From Lachnospiraceae bacterium (lineage in GTDB: Bacteria > Bacillota > Clostridia > Lachnospirales > Lachnospiraceae): a stretch of 64,000 nucleotides of DNA. The stretch is from positions 1 through 64,000 of the forward strand of contig SVEC01000013.1 of assembly GCA_015057555.1 (NCBI GenBank), given 5' to 3'. Under the pieces are notes generated by a model. It was not told the origin of the DNA. It was given only the letters and a program-made list of their open reading frames with translations, and ran no database searches. Numbering within the stretch: the first letter of the stretch is position 1; the number at the start of each line of letters is the position of its first letter. The position numbers were made by a program, and so were the translations under genes. Below are positions 32,666 through 41,455 of the stretch, in pieces.

Positions 32666-34326
32666 GAATTATTAAGGCTAAGAGACAAAAAAGAAAGACC
32701 TTTAAGCAAATACTTATAAAGAAGCTTATAGCCACAGCGATTATTACTACTTTAGTTCTTCTTGTGTTAAGTTTGTTTTCATATCAGGCATTTATCTACA
32801 TAGCCACATCTGAATTTTATATTGAGGAATCCTATTCTGTGGAGGCTGTTACCCAGGTTTATGAGAAGTTAGAGGAAAAGGGTGTGGATATGAATTCTGA
32901 AGAAGGACGAGATATATTTCTAAAGAATTTAAAATTCCGTTTCTATTCAAATGATTATATGGCCACAGCAATTTTAGATGGAGAAACCTACCAGCCAATA
33001 TGGTCTGGTGAGCAGACAGCCATAGCTATAGTGTTAGTGGAGAACGAAGATGTAAATACCACGGGAAGCGTATATTACGAGATAGAGGGAGATATACCTC
33101 AGGAATATATAGATATGTATAATTATGTACAGGATGCATATACGTATGTGGAGGTTGGAAGAGAACCGGAAGAAGAGCTAGATGGTTTATATATAAATGA
33201 TGGACGTTTTAAATTTAGCAAATACACCCTTCGTGAATATGATAAGAAGGGTAAGGCTAAAATTACAGAATATGAATTGACTCCTACGGACCTAGAAGGA
33301 TATACCTTTGTGCCACAATCTGAGGCGAAGATTATGGTGGTAGGTCTTTTTGGCACTCCTAAGGATACTACCCTTTATAATCAGCTGGATTATTATATTA
33401 AGTATATAACTGAAAATAATCATAATGAGGGTTATTATTACGATAATATGCAGACCATAGGTTTCCTTGATATGGGTATGGCAAATAGCTCAAAGGTAAC
33501 TTTGCCAAATGGTGAAACCATAATAATATGCAAACAGTTATATGTGGATATATGGAAGGAATGGGGAAAGTACATAGTATTGGTATATGTTTTGGCATAT
33601 GTGCTTGCCCTAGCCATAGCAGCTGTAGTTGCCCGTATAAAATACCTTAAGCTTAAGTCAGCTTACGATATGGAGGACTACCGTATTACTATGACCAATA
33701 CTATGGCTCATGATTTAAAGAGTCCACTTATGTCCATATCGGGTTATGCGGAGAATCTAAAGGAAAACATCAATACTGACAAGAAGGAATATTACGCAGA
33801 TTCTATATTGGAAAATGTCACCTATATGAATGCTATAATAGGAAATGTGCTAGAACTTTCTAAGGTGGAAACTGCTACAGAAAAACTAAACAGAACTGAT
33901 GTAGTGGTTGAAGAGCTTATTGAAAGGCTGGCAAATTTCTACAAGGATGCTATGGAAGAAAAAACCTTAAAGCTAGAGGTAGAGGGAAGTCTTACCATTA
34001 AGGCTGACGAAAAGCTAATGCAGCAGGTGTTTGATAATCTTATTACCAATGCTATTAAGTATAGCAATGAAGGAACTACCATAAAGGTAGAGCTTTCCAA
34101 GAAGAGAAGGAAATCTAGGATCACATTTACTAACGTCAGCACAGAGGACATCGGCAAGGAAGCTGAAAACCTGTGGAAACCATTTGTGAAAGGTGATAAC
34201 AGTAGAAGTAATAAGCAGGGTACAGGTGTGGGCCTTGCTATAGTGAAGGATATAGTTGAGCTTCATGGCTACAGGCTGAAGCTTAGTTGCGAAGAAGGAA
34301 TATTTAAAGCTGAAATAAAATTATAG
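32662..34326 (+). CDS. Sensor histidine kinase
   Basis: The 554-residue kinase starts at GTG overlapping the regulator's stop. TM1 spans about 16-43. A large extracytoplasmic sensor region of about 255 residues follows to TM2 ('YIVLVYVLAYVLALAIAAVVARI', about 299-321). The H-box is 'MAHDLKSPLMSISGYAENL', with 'NLITNAIKYSNEG' (N-box) and 'GTGVGLAIVKDIVELHGY' (G-box). No HAMP domain is obvious. The unusually large, Tyr-rich external domain suggests direct ligand binding. It pairs with the response regulator upstream and ends at a strong terminator. Confidence 0.93.
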   Translation: MRIIKAKRQKRKTFKQILIKKLIATAIITTLVLLVLSLFSYQAFIYIATSEFYIEESYSVEAVTQVYEKLEEKGVDMNSEEGRDIFLKNLKFRFYSNDYMATAILDGETYQPIWSGEQTAIAIVLVENEDVNTTGSVYYEIEGDIPQEYIDMYNYVQDAYTYVEVGREPEEELDGLYINDGRFKFSKYTLREYDKKGKAKITEYELTPTDLEGYTFVPQSEAKIMVVGLFGTPKDTTLYNQLDYYIKYITENNHNEGYYYDNMQTIGFLDMGMANSSKVTLPNGETIIICKQLYVDIWKEWGKYIVLVYVLAYVLALAIAAVVARIKYLKLKSAYDMEDYRITMTNTMAHDLKSPLMSISGYAENLKENINTDKKEYYADSILENVTYMNAIIGNVLELSKVETATEKLNRTDVVVEELIERLANFYKDAMEEKTLKLEVEGSLTIKADEKLMQQVFDNLITNAIKYSNEGTTIKVELSKKRRKSRITFTNVSTEDIGKEAENLWKPFVKGDNSRSNKQGTGVGLAIVKDIVELHGYRLKLSCEEGIFKAEIKL

Positions 34327-34332
34327 GTATGA

Positions 34333-34365
34333 AGGTGCGAACTATATTAAATTCGCACCTTTTTG
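34333..34365 (+). terminator. Terminator of the two-component operon
   Basis: AGGTGCGAA pairs with TTCGCACCT across a ten-base loop and runs into TTTTTG. Confidence 0.9.
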
Positions 34366-34384
34366 TATGTTTCGTACCACAAAT

Positions 34385-34413
34385 TTGTATTTTTCATTCG
34401 TATTTGTTATTAT
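34385..34413 (+). promoter_or_regulatory. Candidate promoter of the DHH phosphoesterase gene
   Basis: TTGTAT (34385-34390), 17-bp spacer, TATTAT (34408-34413), about 34 bases before the gene and just after a terminator. Confidence 0.5.
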
Positions 34414-34446
34414 AGACTTATATGAACTCATAGGGAGGGTATACAA

Positions 34447-35964
34447 ATGAGATTAAAGGATTTAGAGGGCTTCAACCCTATAACTATACAGTGTCACAAT
34501 AATCCTGATGCAGATGCATTAGGCTCCGGTTACGGATTATATTGCTATTTTAAAAAGTTGGATAAAGATGTAAGACTGGTTTATAGTGGTCCCAGCCAAA
34601 TCACAAAATCAAATCTAAAGCTTATGGTTGAAAAGCTTGATATACCAATAGAATATATTGATCCATCAAAGGAAGAAAATTTAAAGGTTGATGGTCTTCT
34701 CATAACAACAGATTGTCAGTATGGGGCTGGAAATGTTACTAAGCTAGAAGCAGATGTAACCTCCACCATCGACCATCATCAGATAGAGATAGAGGGTGAT
34801 GATCTTACATACATTTATCCTGGCCTCGGAAGCTGTTCTACCTTAGTGTGGAAGCTGCTGAACGATGAGGGATATAAGGTTACGGATGAGGAAGGTTTAG
34901 GAACAGCCTTGTACTATGGTCTTTATACAGACACTAACCAATTCTCTGAGCTTTATAATCCACTGGATAAGGATTTAAGGGATGGTATTGAATATAATAA
35001 TAGTCTTATCACCTTATTCAAGAATTCAAATATAACATTAAGTGAGCTAGAAATAGCAGGTATAGCTATGCTACGATGTGGCTTTAATGATGAGCATGAA
35101 TTTGCTGTTATAAAATCACAGCCATGCGACCCAAATATTTTAGGTCTAATCAGTGACTTTCTTCTGCAGGTAGATCAGATTAAGTGTTGTGTAGTATATT
35201 ATGAAAATGCGGATGGCTACAAGCTATCAGTGAGAAGCTGTATAAGAGAGATAAATGCAGGAGAGCTAGCTGCATATCTTACTGAGGATATAGGTTCAGG
35301 TGGTGGTCACTACGAGAAGGCTGGTGGATTTATAAGCAAAAATTTATTTAAAAGAAAATTTGATTGCATACATGGAGAAGCATATTTTAATAACCGAATG
35401 AATGAGTATTTTCATTCCTATGACATAATTTATGCCAAGGACTATGAGGCGGATATTGCTAACATGAAGATGTACAAGAAAAAGAAGCTTCCATTAGGGT
35501 ATGTTAACACTTGGGAGATTCTTCCTATAGGGACACCTATTATGGTAAGAACCTTAGAGGGAGATATAGATCTGGTAGTAGAGGAAGACCTTGTAATAAT
35601 GATAGGAATTATGGGCGAGGTATATCCTAACAGATTAGATAAATTTAAGAGGTCATACACGCAAATTGATGCAGAGTATTCCTATAATACTATGACTGAA
35701 ACTGAGTATATTCCAACCATAAAGGTTAAAAGTACAGGTGTAACATTAAGACTTATTGACTACGCCAAGGTATGTATGCCAAGTGGAAGTGTGAAGATAT
35801 TTGCAAAGCCTATAGATAAGGGTGTAAAGGTATTTACAGCTTGGGATAAGGAAAAATATATGCTAGGTAAACCAGGAGATTATCTGGCAGTAAGAACTGA
35901 CGATTACCATGATGTGTATATTGTGGAGCAGGAGATATTTGGTAAGACCTACGAAGAAGTATAA
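34447..35964 (+). CDS. DHH/DHHA1-family phosphoesterase with C-terminal extension
   Basis: Residues 1-325 form a DHH phosphoesterase of the NrnA/GdpP-catalytic type. Metal ligands lie in 'CHNNPDADALGS', 'TTDCQ' and 'TIDHHQ', and the DHHA1 substrate-binding 'GSGGGHYEKAGGF' is at about 280-293. Such enzymes hydrolyse nanoRNA, pAp or linear/cyclic dinucleotides. The remaining 180 residues are an extra module not found in NrnA. It ends in a small beta domain around 'LGKPGDYLAVRTDDYHDVYIVEQEIF', whose 'PGDYL' recurs in other Clostridial proteins. No membrane segments. It lies 36 bases upstream of the TIR gene, perhaps cotranscribed. Confidence 0.85.
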   Translation: MRLKDLEGFNPITIQCHNNPDADALGSGYGLYCYFKKLDKDVRLVYSGPSQITKSNLKLMVEKLDIPIEYIDPSKEENLKVDGLLITTDCQYGAGNVTKLEADVTSTIDHHQIEIEGDDLTYIYPGLGSCSTLVWKLLNDEGYKVTDEEGLGTALYYGLYTDTNQFSELYNPLDKDLRDGIEYNNSLITLFKNSNITLSELEIAGIAMLRCGFNDEHEFAVIKSQPCDPNILGLISDFLLQVDQIKCCVVYYENADGYKLSVRSCIREINAGELAAYLTEDIGSGGGHYEKAGGFISKNLFKRKFDCIHGEAYFNNRMNEYFHSYDIIYAKDYEADIANMKMYKKKKLPLGYVNTWEILPIGTPIMVRTLEGDIDLVVEEDLVIMIGIMGEVYPNRLDKFKRSYTQIDAEYSYNTMTETEYIPTIKVKSTGVTLRLIDYAKVCMPSGSVKIFAKPIDKGVKVFTAWDKEKYMLGKPGDYLAVRTDDYHDVYIVEQEIFGKTYEEV

Positions 35965-36000
35965 AGCATTACCAAGTATATGAAGCCGAAAGGGGAAAAA

Positions 36001-38496
36001 ATGGCAAACGGTTTTAAATATGACGCATTTATAAGCTACAGACATGCGGATTTGGATAAATTTGTAGCAGAGAATTTACATAGAAAGCTGGAATCATATA
36101 AGGTTTCAAAAAAAGTAATTAGTAATGGTAGAGCTAGACGTAGCAAGATTGAAAGAGTCTTTAGAGATAAGGATGAGCTACCTATAACTAATAATTTGGA
36201 GGACCCTATAATTCAGGCACTTCAGCAGTCTGAGTATCTACTGGTAATATGTACTCCTAGATTAAAGGAGTCAGTGTGGTGCAAAAAGGAGATAGAGACC
36301 TTTATCAGTATGCATGGTAGAGATAAGATATTTGCAGTGCTAGCAGAGGGAGAGCCACAGGAATCTTTTCCAGAGGAAATACTCTACAGAGAGGGACAGG
36401 TACAGTATCCAGACGGAACTATAGGTTTGGGATTGATTCCAGCTGAGCCCCTAGCTGCTGACGTTAGAGGTAAAAGTAAAAAAGAAATCCTTAAAGCTAT
36501 GGATGTGGAGATGCTTAGGATTCTGGCACCTATGCTTGGAGTTGAATTTGATGACCTAAAGCAGAGACATAGAGAACGAAAGTTTAAAAAGATTATTACT
36601 GCCGCTGTGGCAGCAGCAGCTGTGTGTCTAGGAGTTGGTATAGCTAGTACCATAACGGCGCTACATATTAATAAGCAGAAGGAAAAGATAGAAGAGCAGT
36701 CCATAGAGATACAGGCTCAGGCTGATGAGATAGCTTCACAGTCAGATGCTATTCATACCCAGAATGAAAAGCTCATTGAGAATCAGGCAAAGAATTTGGC
36801 ACAGGAGTCCTTAGGATATCTTGAAAAGGGTGATAGACATAGAGCTATTGAAACTGCGATTGCGGCACTTACTGAATACGAAGGTATGCCTATGGTGTAT
36901 ACTCCAGAGGCTAGGTATGCATTGTTTAATAGCTTGTATCACTATGATATTGGTAACAAGATGAAACCTATATGCTGGTTGGAAATGCCAAGTCTGATAG
37001 ATGATTATGCCATATCTCCCAATAAAAACTTAGTAGCCTGTGTTGATATGACAGGAGAAATATGTATTTGGGATTTGTCGAAGCAAAAGAATATTATGGC
37101 GATTCCTGAGGTAGATGGTGTAAATATTATCTATGATGAAAATATAGCCTTTTATGATGATGAACATTTAATTTGCTTGCGAGGTGAGGATCAGCTGTGT
37201 AAGGTAAATGTTAATACAGGTGAAACAGTGTCCAGCATCACAGTGGAGGGCATGGATAAATTTTACAGTGATGATGGTAAATATGTTGCTGTGGAGGTGT
37301 TAGCTGGCTTTAATATTTATGATGTAAGTGGGGAACAGATTACATTTTCAGGTAATATTCCTTTAACTGAGGGTTATATGATAGATGAGGAACCATTGTA
37401 TTTCCAGGATGGTAAGCTGATATTTGTTGAAAGCCTAGTAGGTGATTTAGAGACTGATGTCAATGATGAGGAGGATATTCCTAGTAAGGTGATAATCAAT
37501 TTGTATGATTGCAATGTAATGGCGAAGCAGGCTAAGATACATGAAGATTATGATTCGGTTTCAGCTATCGCTTTTGATGGGGATAGCATATATTACAGTT
37601 CATATAATTTAGATGAAAAACTTGAATGTGTATTAAAAAGTTACCATGTAGAATCAGGGGAAGCTATGTGGGAACTTGATGAGTTTTTCTATGTTAGCAA
37701 TATACATTTACCAAAGGAAGATGATGGTAGGCTTCTTGTAGAAGAGAGCAATTGCATAAAATATGTGGATAAGGAATTAGGAAGTATTGTTATTAGGATG
37801 GAAATATCTGACTCTTTAGTATATGTGGAGGGGGTAGAAGGTACCAATGATTATATTGTGCTTTCTTCAGCAGGCAGATTAAGTAGATTATTTACTAATT
37901 CGGAAACAATTGTATTATATGATGATTCATTACAAAGACATATGGGAGATATAGAAATTTTCTGTGAAACTGGAAATGGCTATTTGCTTAAGCTTTTTGA
38001 TGACAACAAGGTAATATTTTACCAAGATACAGTAGGTAGGGATGTTCTGCCATATGAAGGTGAATACACAGAAAATTTAGGTATATTGGAGGAAGACATA
38101 GCCAAGGTTATCAGTGAATATGATTTTGATAAATCAGGAATATTAAATTGTATAATGTATACTGATGACAAGAAATACATGTTTGTATCCTATAATGACA
38201 ATACTGTGGAAATATATGATACCAACACAAAGGAACGACTTAATACATTGGACGATATTTCTTCTGCAATATGTGTGTATTATGGAACTGACAAGGAAGG
38301 AAATATGTATATAGGAAATTATACTTGGGGATACATTTTAGATAGTGAATGTAACCTGATTGGTGAGGTAGAGTATATGTCAGGTATAGATTCAGAGGGA
38401 GAGAAAATATTCGTTGACATTGATGATCAAAGATATATGTTCCCTATGTATTCTGTAGATGAGATGATACGAATGGGAATGGAGATTATAGATTAA
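36001..38496 (+). CDS. TIR-domain protein with transmembrane helix and propeller-like C-terminus
   Basis: The N-terminal TIR domain (about 5-150) has 'YDAFISYRHADLDKFVAENLHRKLE' and 'SVWCKKEIETF', where Glu97 matches the NADase catalytic glutamate position. A single membrane helix (197-221, 'IITAAVAAAAVCLGVGIASTITALHI') precedes a coiled coil (224-270, repeated 'I..Q..EI.SQ') and a TPR-like helical pair. About 500 residues of repeating beta pattern follow ('ICIWDLSKQKNIMAIPEV', 'VEIYDTNTKERLNTL'), resembling a WD40/PQQ propeller. Topology puts TIR inside and the propeller outside, which suggests an external sensor driving NAD cleavage or signalling. The start at 36001 follows GGGG; the track start seven codons upstream lacks a site. 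Confidence 0.85.
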   Translation: MANGFKYDAFISYRHADLDKFVAENLHRKLESYKVSKKVISNGRARRSKIERVFRDKDELPITNNLEDPIIQALQQSEYLLVICTPRLKESVWCKKEIETFISMHGRDKIFAVLAEGEPQESFPEEILYREGQVQYPDGTIGLGLIPAEPLAADVRGKSKKEILKAMDVEMLRILAPMLGVEFDDLKQRHRERKFKKIITAAVAAAAVCLGVGIASTITALHINKQKEKIEEQSIEIQAQADEIASQSDAIHTQNEKLIENQAKNLAQESLGYLEKGDRHRAIETAIAALTEYEGMPMVYTPEARYALFNSLYHYDIGNKMKPICWLEMPSLIDDYAISPNKNLVACVDMTGEICIWDLSKQKNIMAIPEVDGVNIIYDENIAFYDDEHLICLRGEDQLCKVNVNTGETVSSITVEGMDKFYSDDGKYVAVEVLAGFNIYDVSGEQITFSGNIPLTEGYMIDEEPLYFQDGKLIFVESLVGDLETDVNDEEDIPSKVIINLYDCNVMAKQAKIHEDYDSVSAIAFDGDSIYYSSYNLDEKLECVLKSYHVESGEAMWELDEFFYVSNIHLPKEDDGRLLVEESNCIKYVDKELGSIVIRMEISDSLVYVEGVEGTNDYIVLSSAGRLSRLFTNSETIVLYDDSLQRHMGDIEIFCETGNGYLLKLFDDNKVIFYQDTVGRDVLPYEGEYTENLGILEEDIAKVISEYDFDKSGILNCIMYTDDKKYMFVSYNDNTVEIYDTNTKERLNTLDDISSAICVYYGTDKEGNMYIGNYTWGYILDSECNLIGEVEYMSGIDSEGEKIFVDIDDQRYMFPMYSVDEMIRMGMEIID

Positions 38497-38704
38497 CGAG
38501 CCATGCATCTAACTCATGCTGCGCATGAGTTAGCACGCTTTGTCGCGATGCGCATAAAACTTTACGGACCAACGAGCCCTGCATCCAACCCATGCTTCGC
38601 ATGGATTGGCACGCTTTGTCGCGATATACATAAAATAAAGGAAGCACGTACTTGCAAGTGAACTTGCGTACGTGCTTCTTTTATTTTATGTGCATGGCTC
38701 GTTA
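38494..38704. repeat. Composite inverted/tandem repeat element joining two convergent gene ends
   Basis: TAACGAGCCATGCA (38494-38507) and its exact complement (38691-38704) bound the element, and each arm contains the stop codon of the flanking gene. Inside, two tandem 76-base-period units (from 38495 and 38571) share ACGAGCC.TGCATC and GCACGCTTTGTCGCGAT. Each unit has a stem of 11 bp with a three-base loop (38509-38533 and 38585-38609), and two base pairs differ by compensatory changes. A 20-of-21 copy of the minus-strand gene's 3' end also lies at 38558-38578. A long convergent terminator occupies 38629-38690. Confidence 0.85.
38629..38690. terminator. Long bidirectional terminator between TIR and CofE-like genes
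   Basis: CATAAAATAAAGGAAGCACG and its near-exact complement form a stem of about 23 bp with an inner GCAAGT/ACTTGC. A-tracts on one arm and T-tracts on the other provide U-runs for both strands. Confidence 0.9.
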
Positions 38705-39892
38705 GTCCGTAAAGTTGTCAAAATATCCCTGAATAAGAATAATTGGTGTACCCTTATCTCCGGAACCGCTTGTAAGGTCACAGAGTGAACCGATAAGGTC
38801 TGTAAGCTGTCTAGGAGTAGTTCCCTGAGAAGCCATATTTCCAACTAAGTTAGAATCCTTCTCCTTAATACTCTTAGAGATAGCTTCCTTAAGCTCTGCT
38901 CCGCTAAGGTTTGCGAAATCATTGTCAGCTAAGTACTTGAGCTTAAGCTCGTTAGGAGTTCCGATAAGACCACTTGTAAATGCTGGAGATACAACTGGAT
39001 CTGCAAGCTCCCAAATCTTACCCTGTGGATCCTTGAATGCGCCATCTCCGTAAACCATAACCTCTACGTGCTTGCCTGTCTTATCAAGGATATCAGCCTG
39101 AATTCCTTCAACTAAATCCTGACACTCTCTAGGGAAGAGCTTAATCTGATCCTCTGTTGACTTGTTAGAACCAAGTAAGCCATACTTAGTGTTGTAGCCA
39201 CTTCCATCAACAGAAGCAGTTAAGATGTCATCAAGACCACATACAACCTTAGCTCCGCCTTCTCTAAGAAGTCTCTTAGTTCTTACTCTTGTATGAATAT
39301 CACAGTTGATAATGCAATCTGCATAATCAAGGATAGCCTTAGCATTGTTGGCAAAGATAACCTCTACCTCAGCACCAGCCTCTGTAATAATATCTGAATA
39401 GTACTGAACATAATCAACACCAGTAAACTCATGCTTATTCTCGCCGAATAATTCACGATATCTCTCAAGTGTTAAAACATCTGTGTAAGGATTAATTCCT
39501 GCCTCGTCTAACTGGTCGAAAGTAAGGAGTGCATTTCCTACCTCATCACTTGGGTAGCTTAACATAAGAACAACCTTCTTAGCGCCCATTGCAATACCCT
39601 TTAAGCAGATTGCAAAACGGTTACGGGATAAGATTGGGAAGATAACACCGATAGTCTCTCCACCTAACTTAGCCTTAACATCAGCAGCAATGTCATTAAC
39701 TGAAGCATAGTTGCCCTGAGCTCTAGCAACGATAGACTCAGTAACTGCGATTACGTCTCTGTCTCTAAGTGAGAAACCTTCGCTCTCAGCAGCCTCTAAT
39801 ACACTTGTTACAGTGATATCTCTTAAGTCATCGCCCTGTCTAATAATAGGACCACGTATACCTCTTGATACAGTACCAACTTTTCTTTCCAT
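38702..39892 (-). CDS. Coenzyme F420:gamma-glutamyl ligase-like (CofE family) protein
   Basis: The 396-residue protein resembles the F420-0:gamma-glutamyl ligase family: 'GTVSRGIRGPIIRQGDDL' at the N-terminus, 'RDRDVIAVTESIVARAQGNY', 'SRNRFAICLKGIAMGAKKV' and 'VMVYGDGAFKDP'. CofE adds glutamates to F420, but Lachnospiraceae are not known to make F420, so this paralogue may ligate an amino acid to another acid. It is longer than archaeal CofE (about 250), with an extra C-terminal part containing 'GNMASQGTTPRQLTDLIGSLCDLTSGSGDKGTPIILIQGY'. The start has GGTGAAGGTG upstream. A single-gene unit. Confidence 0.8.
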   Translation of the reverse strand: MERKVGTVSRGIRGPIIRQGDDLRDITVTSVLEAAESEGFSLRDRDVIAVTESIVARAQGNYASVNDIAADVKAKLGGETIGVIFPILSRNRFAICLKGIAMGAKKVVLMLSYPSDEVGNALLTFDQLDEAGINPYTDVLTLERYRELFGENKHEFTGVDYVQYYSDIITEAGAEVEVIFANNAKAILDYADCIINCDIHTRVRTKRLLREGGAKVVCGLDDILTASVDGSGYNTKYGLLGSNKSTEDQIKLFPRECQDLVEGIQADILDKTGKHVEVMVYGDGAFKDPQGKIWELADPVVSPAFTSGLIGTPNELKLKYLADNDFANLSGAELKEAISKSIKEKDSNLVGNMASQGTTPRQLTDLIGSLCDLTSGSGDKGTPIILIQGYFDNFTD

Positions 39893-39971
39893 GGTATATA
39901 CACCTTCACCTTCTATTTAGAATACGTGTAGGTAGCACCTTTTTCAGTGCTATCGTAAAAAACACATTGAT

Positions 39972-40000
39972 ATTATACATTGTTGATGGGTACCTTGCAA
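39972..40000 (-). promoter_or_regulatory. Promoter of the CofE-like gene
   Basis: On the minus strand, TTGCAA (40000-39995), a 17-bp spacer and TATAAT (39977-39972) lie about 80 bases before the start codon. The rest of the 340-base gap to 40233 holds an AT-rich leader and a TATAAT at 40205-40210 with no clear -35, a possible promoter for the WXG100 gene. Confidence 0.65.
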
Positions 40001-40233
40001 GAAAAAAATGTGTCGATTTGGGTAAAAGTTAATTTACTACAGTAAAGTGATAGTGCAATAGCAAAACAAAGAGGATGAAATTACTAACAAGAGAGAGATT
40101 ACTATGTTGATTTTGCTGATTTGAGAAAGAATATAAGAAAAATATGATGGTTCGTAAGATAATACAAATATGAGAGAAGAAATCTGCTAGTATATGTGTA
40201 GTATTATAATAGAAGATGGAGGTGTAATAGGGG

Positions 40234-40524
40234 GTGATTTTAAAAGTTGATTATGAGGGTATTTCGAACGTTAAAACATCAATAGATTTACAGAGAGCGA
40301 ATTTTGATGAATTTTATGAGGCATTAAAAAATACAATATATAGTCTTCCTGATTATTGGGAGGGAAATGCTGCTGACGGATACATACAACAATTCAGTGA
40401 TTTGTCATCAAGTTTTGAGGCCATAGCGACGTTATTATATGATTTATCAACACAGCTTAGTAATATATCAACAAATTTTGCTTCAAATGATTCTGGAATG
40501 GCCAGTCAACTTGGTGCAAGCTAA
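40234..40524 (+). CDS. WXG100-family protein (type VII secretion)
   Basis: The 96-residue helical hairpin has the central turn 'YWEGNAADGYI', with the WxG motif as 'WEG' at about residue 46-48, and flanking amphipathic helices. WXG100 proteins are substrates or chaperone-like partners of the type VII (Ess) system. It starts at GTG after GGAGGTG. It opens a cluster of helical proteins, a polymorphic toxin and immunity genes. No EssC ATPase or membrane component is in the window. A terminator follows. Confidence 0.87.
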   Translation: MILKVDYEGISNVKTSIDLQRANFDEFYEALKNTIYSLPDYWEGNAADGYIQQFSDLSSSFEAIATLLYDLSTQLSNISTNFASNDSGMASQLGAS

Positions 40525-40542
40525 TTTCTAGATGAGGGAGAG

Positions 40543-40578
40543 ACAGCTTTGAATCGGAAGGTTTGGAGCTGCTTTTTT
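40543..40578 (+). terminator. Terminator after the WXG100 gene
   Basis: CAGCTTTG pairs (with G-T pairs) with the GGAGCTG arm, followed by CTTTTTT. Transcripts would stop here, leaving WXG100 mRNA more abundant than downstream genes. Confidence 0.65.
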
Positions 40579-40638
40579 ATAGTAATATTTTAAAATCCTA
40601 CATTGGTGATGATAACAATTACATAAGAGGTGAGGTGT

Positions 40639-41376
40639 ATGATACATACGAAGAGAGTATTGATTTTAGAAAATGATGCAACTGAAAGGAAGACATTGAC
40701 AGAGTTTGTTGAAAAACATAAGGATGTTCAGGTATATGCAACTGATAATATAGGTGAAGCAATGGAAATATCCTTGAGAAATAATATAGATTTATTTTTC
40801 GTTGATATTGTTCTGGATAATAATAGTTCTTATGAGATTCTAGGGATGGAATTTGCAAAAATGATTAGAAAGATATCCCAATATGCATTTACTCCAATTG
40901 TGTTCATAACCTGTTTAGATGATCCCAGTATGTCAGCATATAGAGATATTCATTGTTATAGTTACTTAGGAAAACCCATAGATTACGCTGAGGTTGAGAA
41001 AGTAGTCGATGATGCATTAAAGTATTCCAATTATAATTCGTATCATGATGAAAAGTTGTTTCTTAAAAAAGATGGAATTATTCATTCAATAAGAATGAAG
41101 GATATTGTATATGTGGAAAGTCATGGTGGCATGATGGTGATTCATTGCAAAAAGTGTGAGTTGACTTTGTTCTATACCAGTATTGATATGATTCTTGAAA
41201 AACTGAAATATGATGTTTTTTTGAAATGTAATAGAAGCATAGTGTTTAATACTGACTACTTAAAGTGTATTGATACAAAGCAAAATAAAGTAATACTTGT
41301 AGATGGATTGGGTGAGTTTAAGATAAGCAGAAAAATGAAGGAGTATATGTTAAGACACATAAAACAGGGTTCATAA
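40639..41376 (+). CDS. LytTR-family response regulator (orphan)
   Basis: A 245-residue regulator. The receiver domain (about 5-130) has 'ILENDATERKTL', phosphoacceptor Asp in 'LFFVDIVLDNN' and Lys in 'YLGKPIDYAEVEK'. The C-terminal LytTR DNA-binding domain (about 145-245) has 'FLKKDGIIHSIRMKDIVYVESHGGMMVIHC' and 'FLKCNRSIVFNTDYLKCIDTKQNKVIL'. It is a clear paralogue of the AgrA-like regulator at 45296, with no kinase gene next to it. It lies inside the toxin cluster and probably regulates it. The start at 40639 (ATG) follows AGAGGTGAGG. Confidence 0.9.
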   Translation: MIHTKRVLILENDATERKTLTEFVEKHKDVQVYATDNIGEAMEISLRNNIDLFFVDIVLDNNSSYEILGMEFAKMIRKISQYAFTPIVFITCLDDPSMSAYRDIHCYSYLGKPIDYAEVEKVVDDALKYSNYNSYHDEKLFLKKDGIIHSIRMKDIVYVESHGGMMVIHCKKCELTLFYTSIDMILEKLKYDVFLKCNRSIVFNTDYLKCIDTKQNKVILVDGLGEFKISRKMKEYMLRHIKQGS

Positions 41377-41455
41377 GCTTTTGATTCTGGTGGTTCTTTG
41401 TGTGATATGACTTTCTGGTAAGAGAGAAGTTAAAAATAGAGGTGGAGGACGAAGA

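Noticed and set aside
38495-38634. 76-base-period repeat considered as CRISPR or an insertion sequence end
   Set aside because: No spacers, no transposase ORF and no target duplication. Hairpins with compensatory changes point to a structured intergenic repeat.
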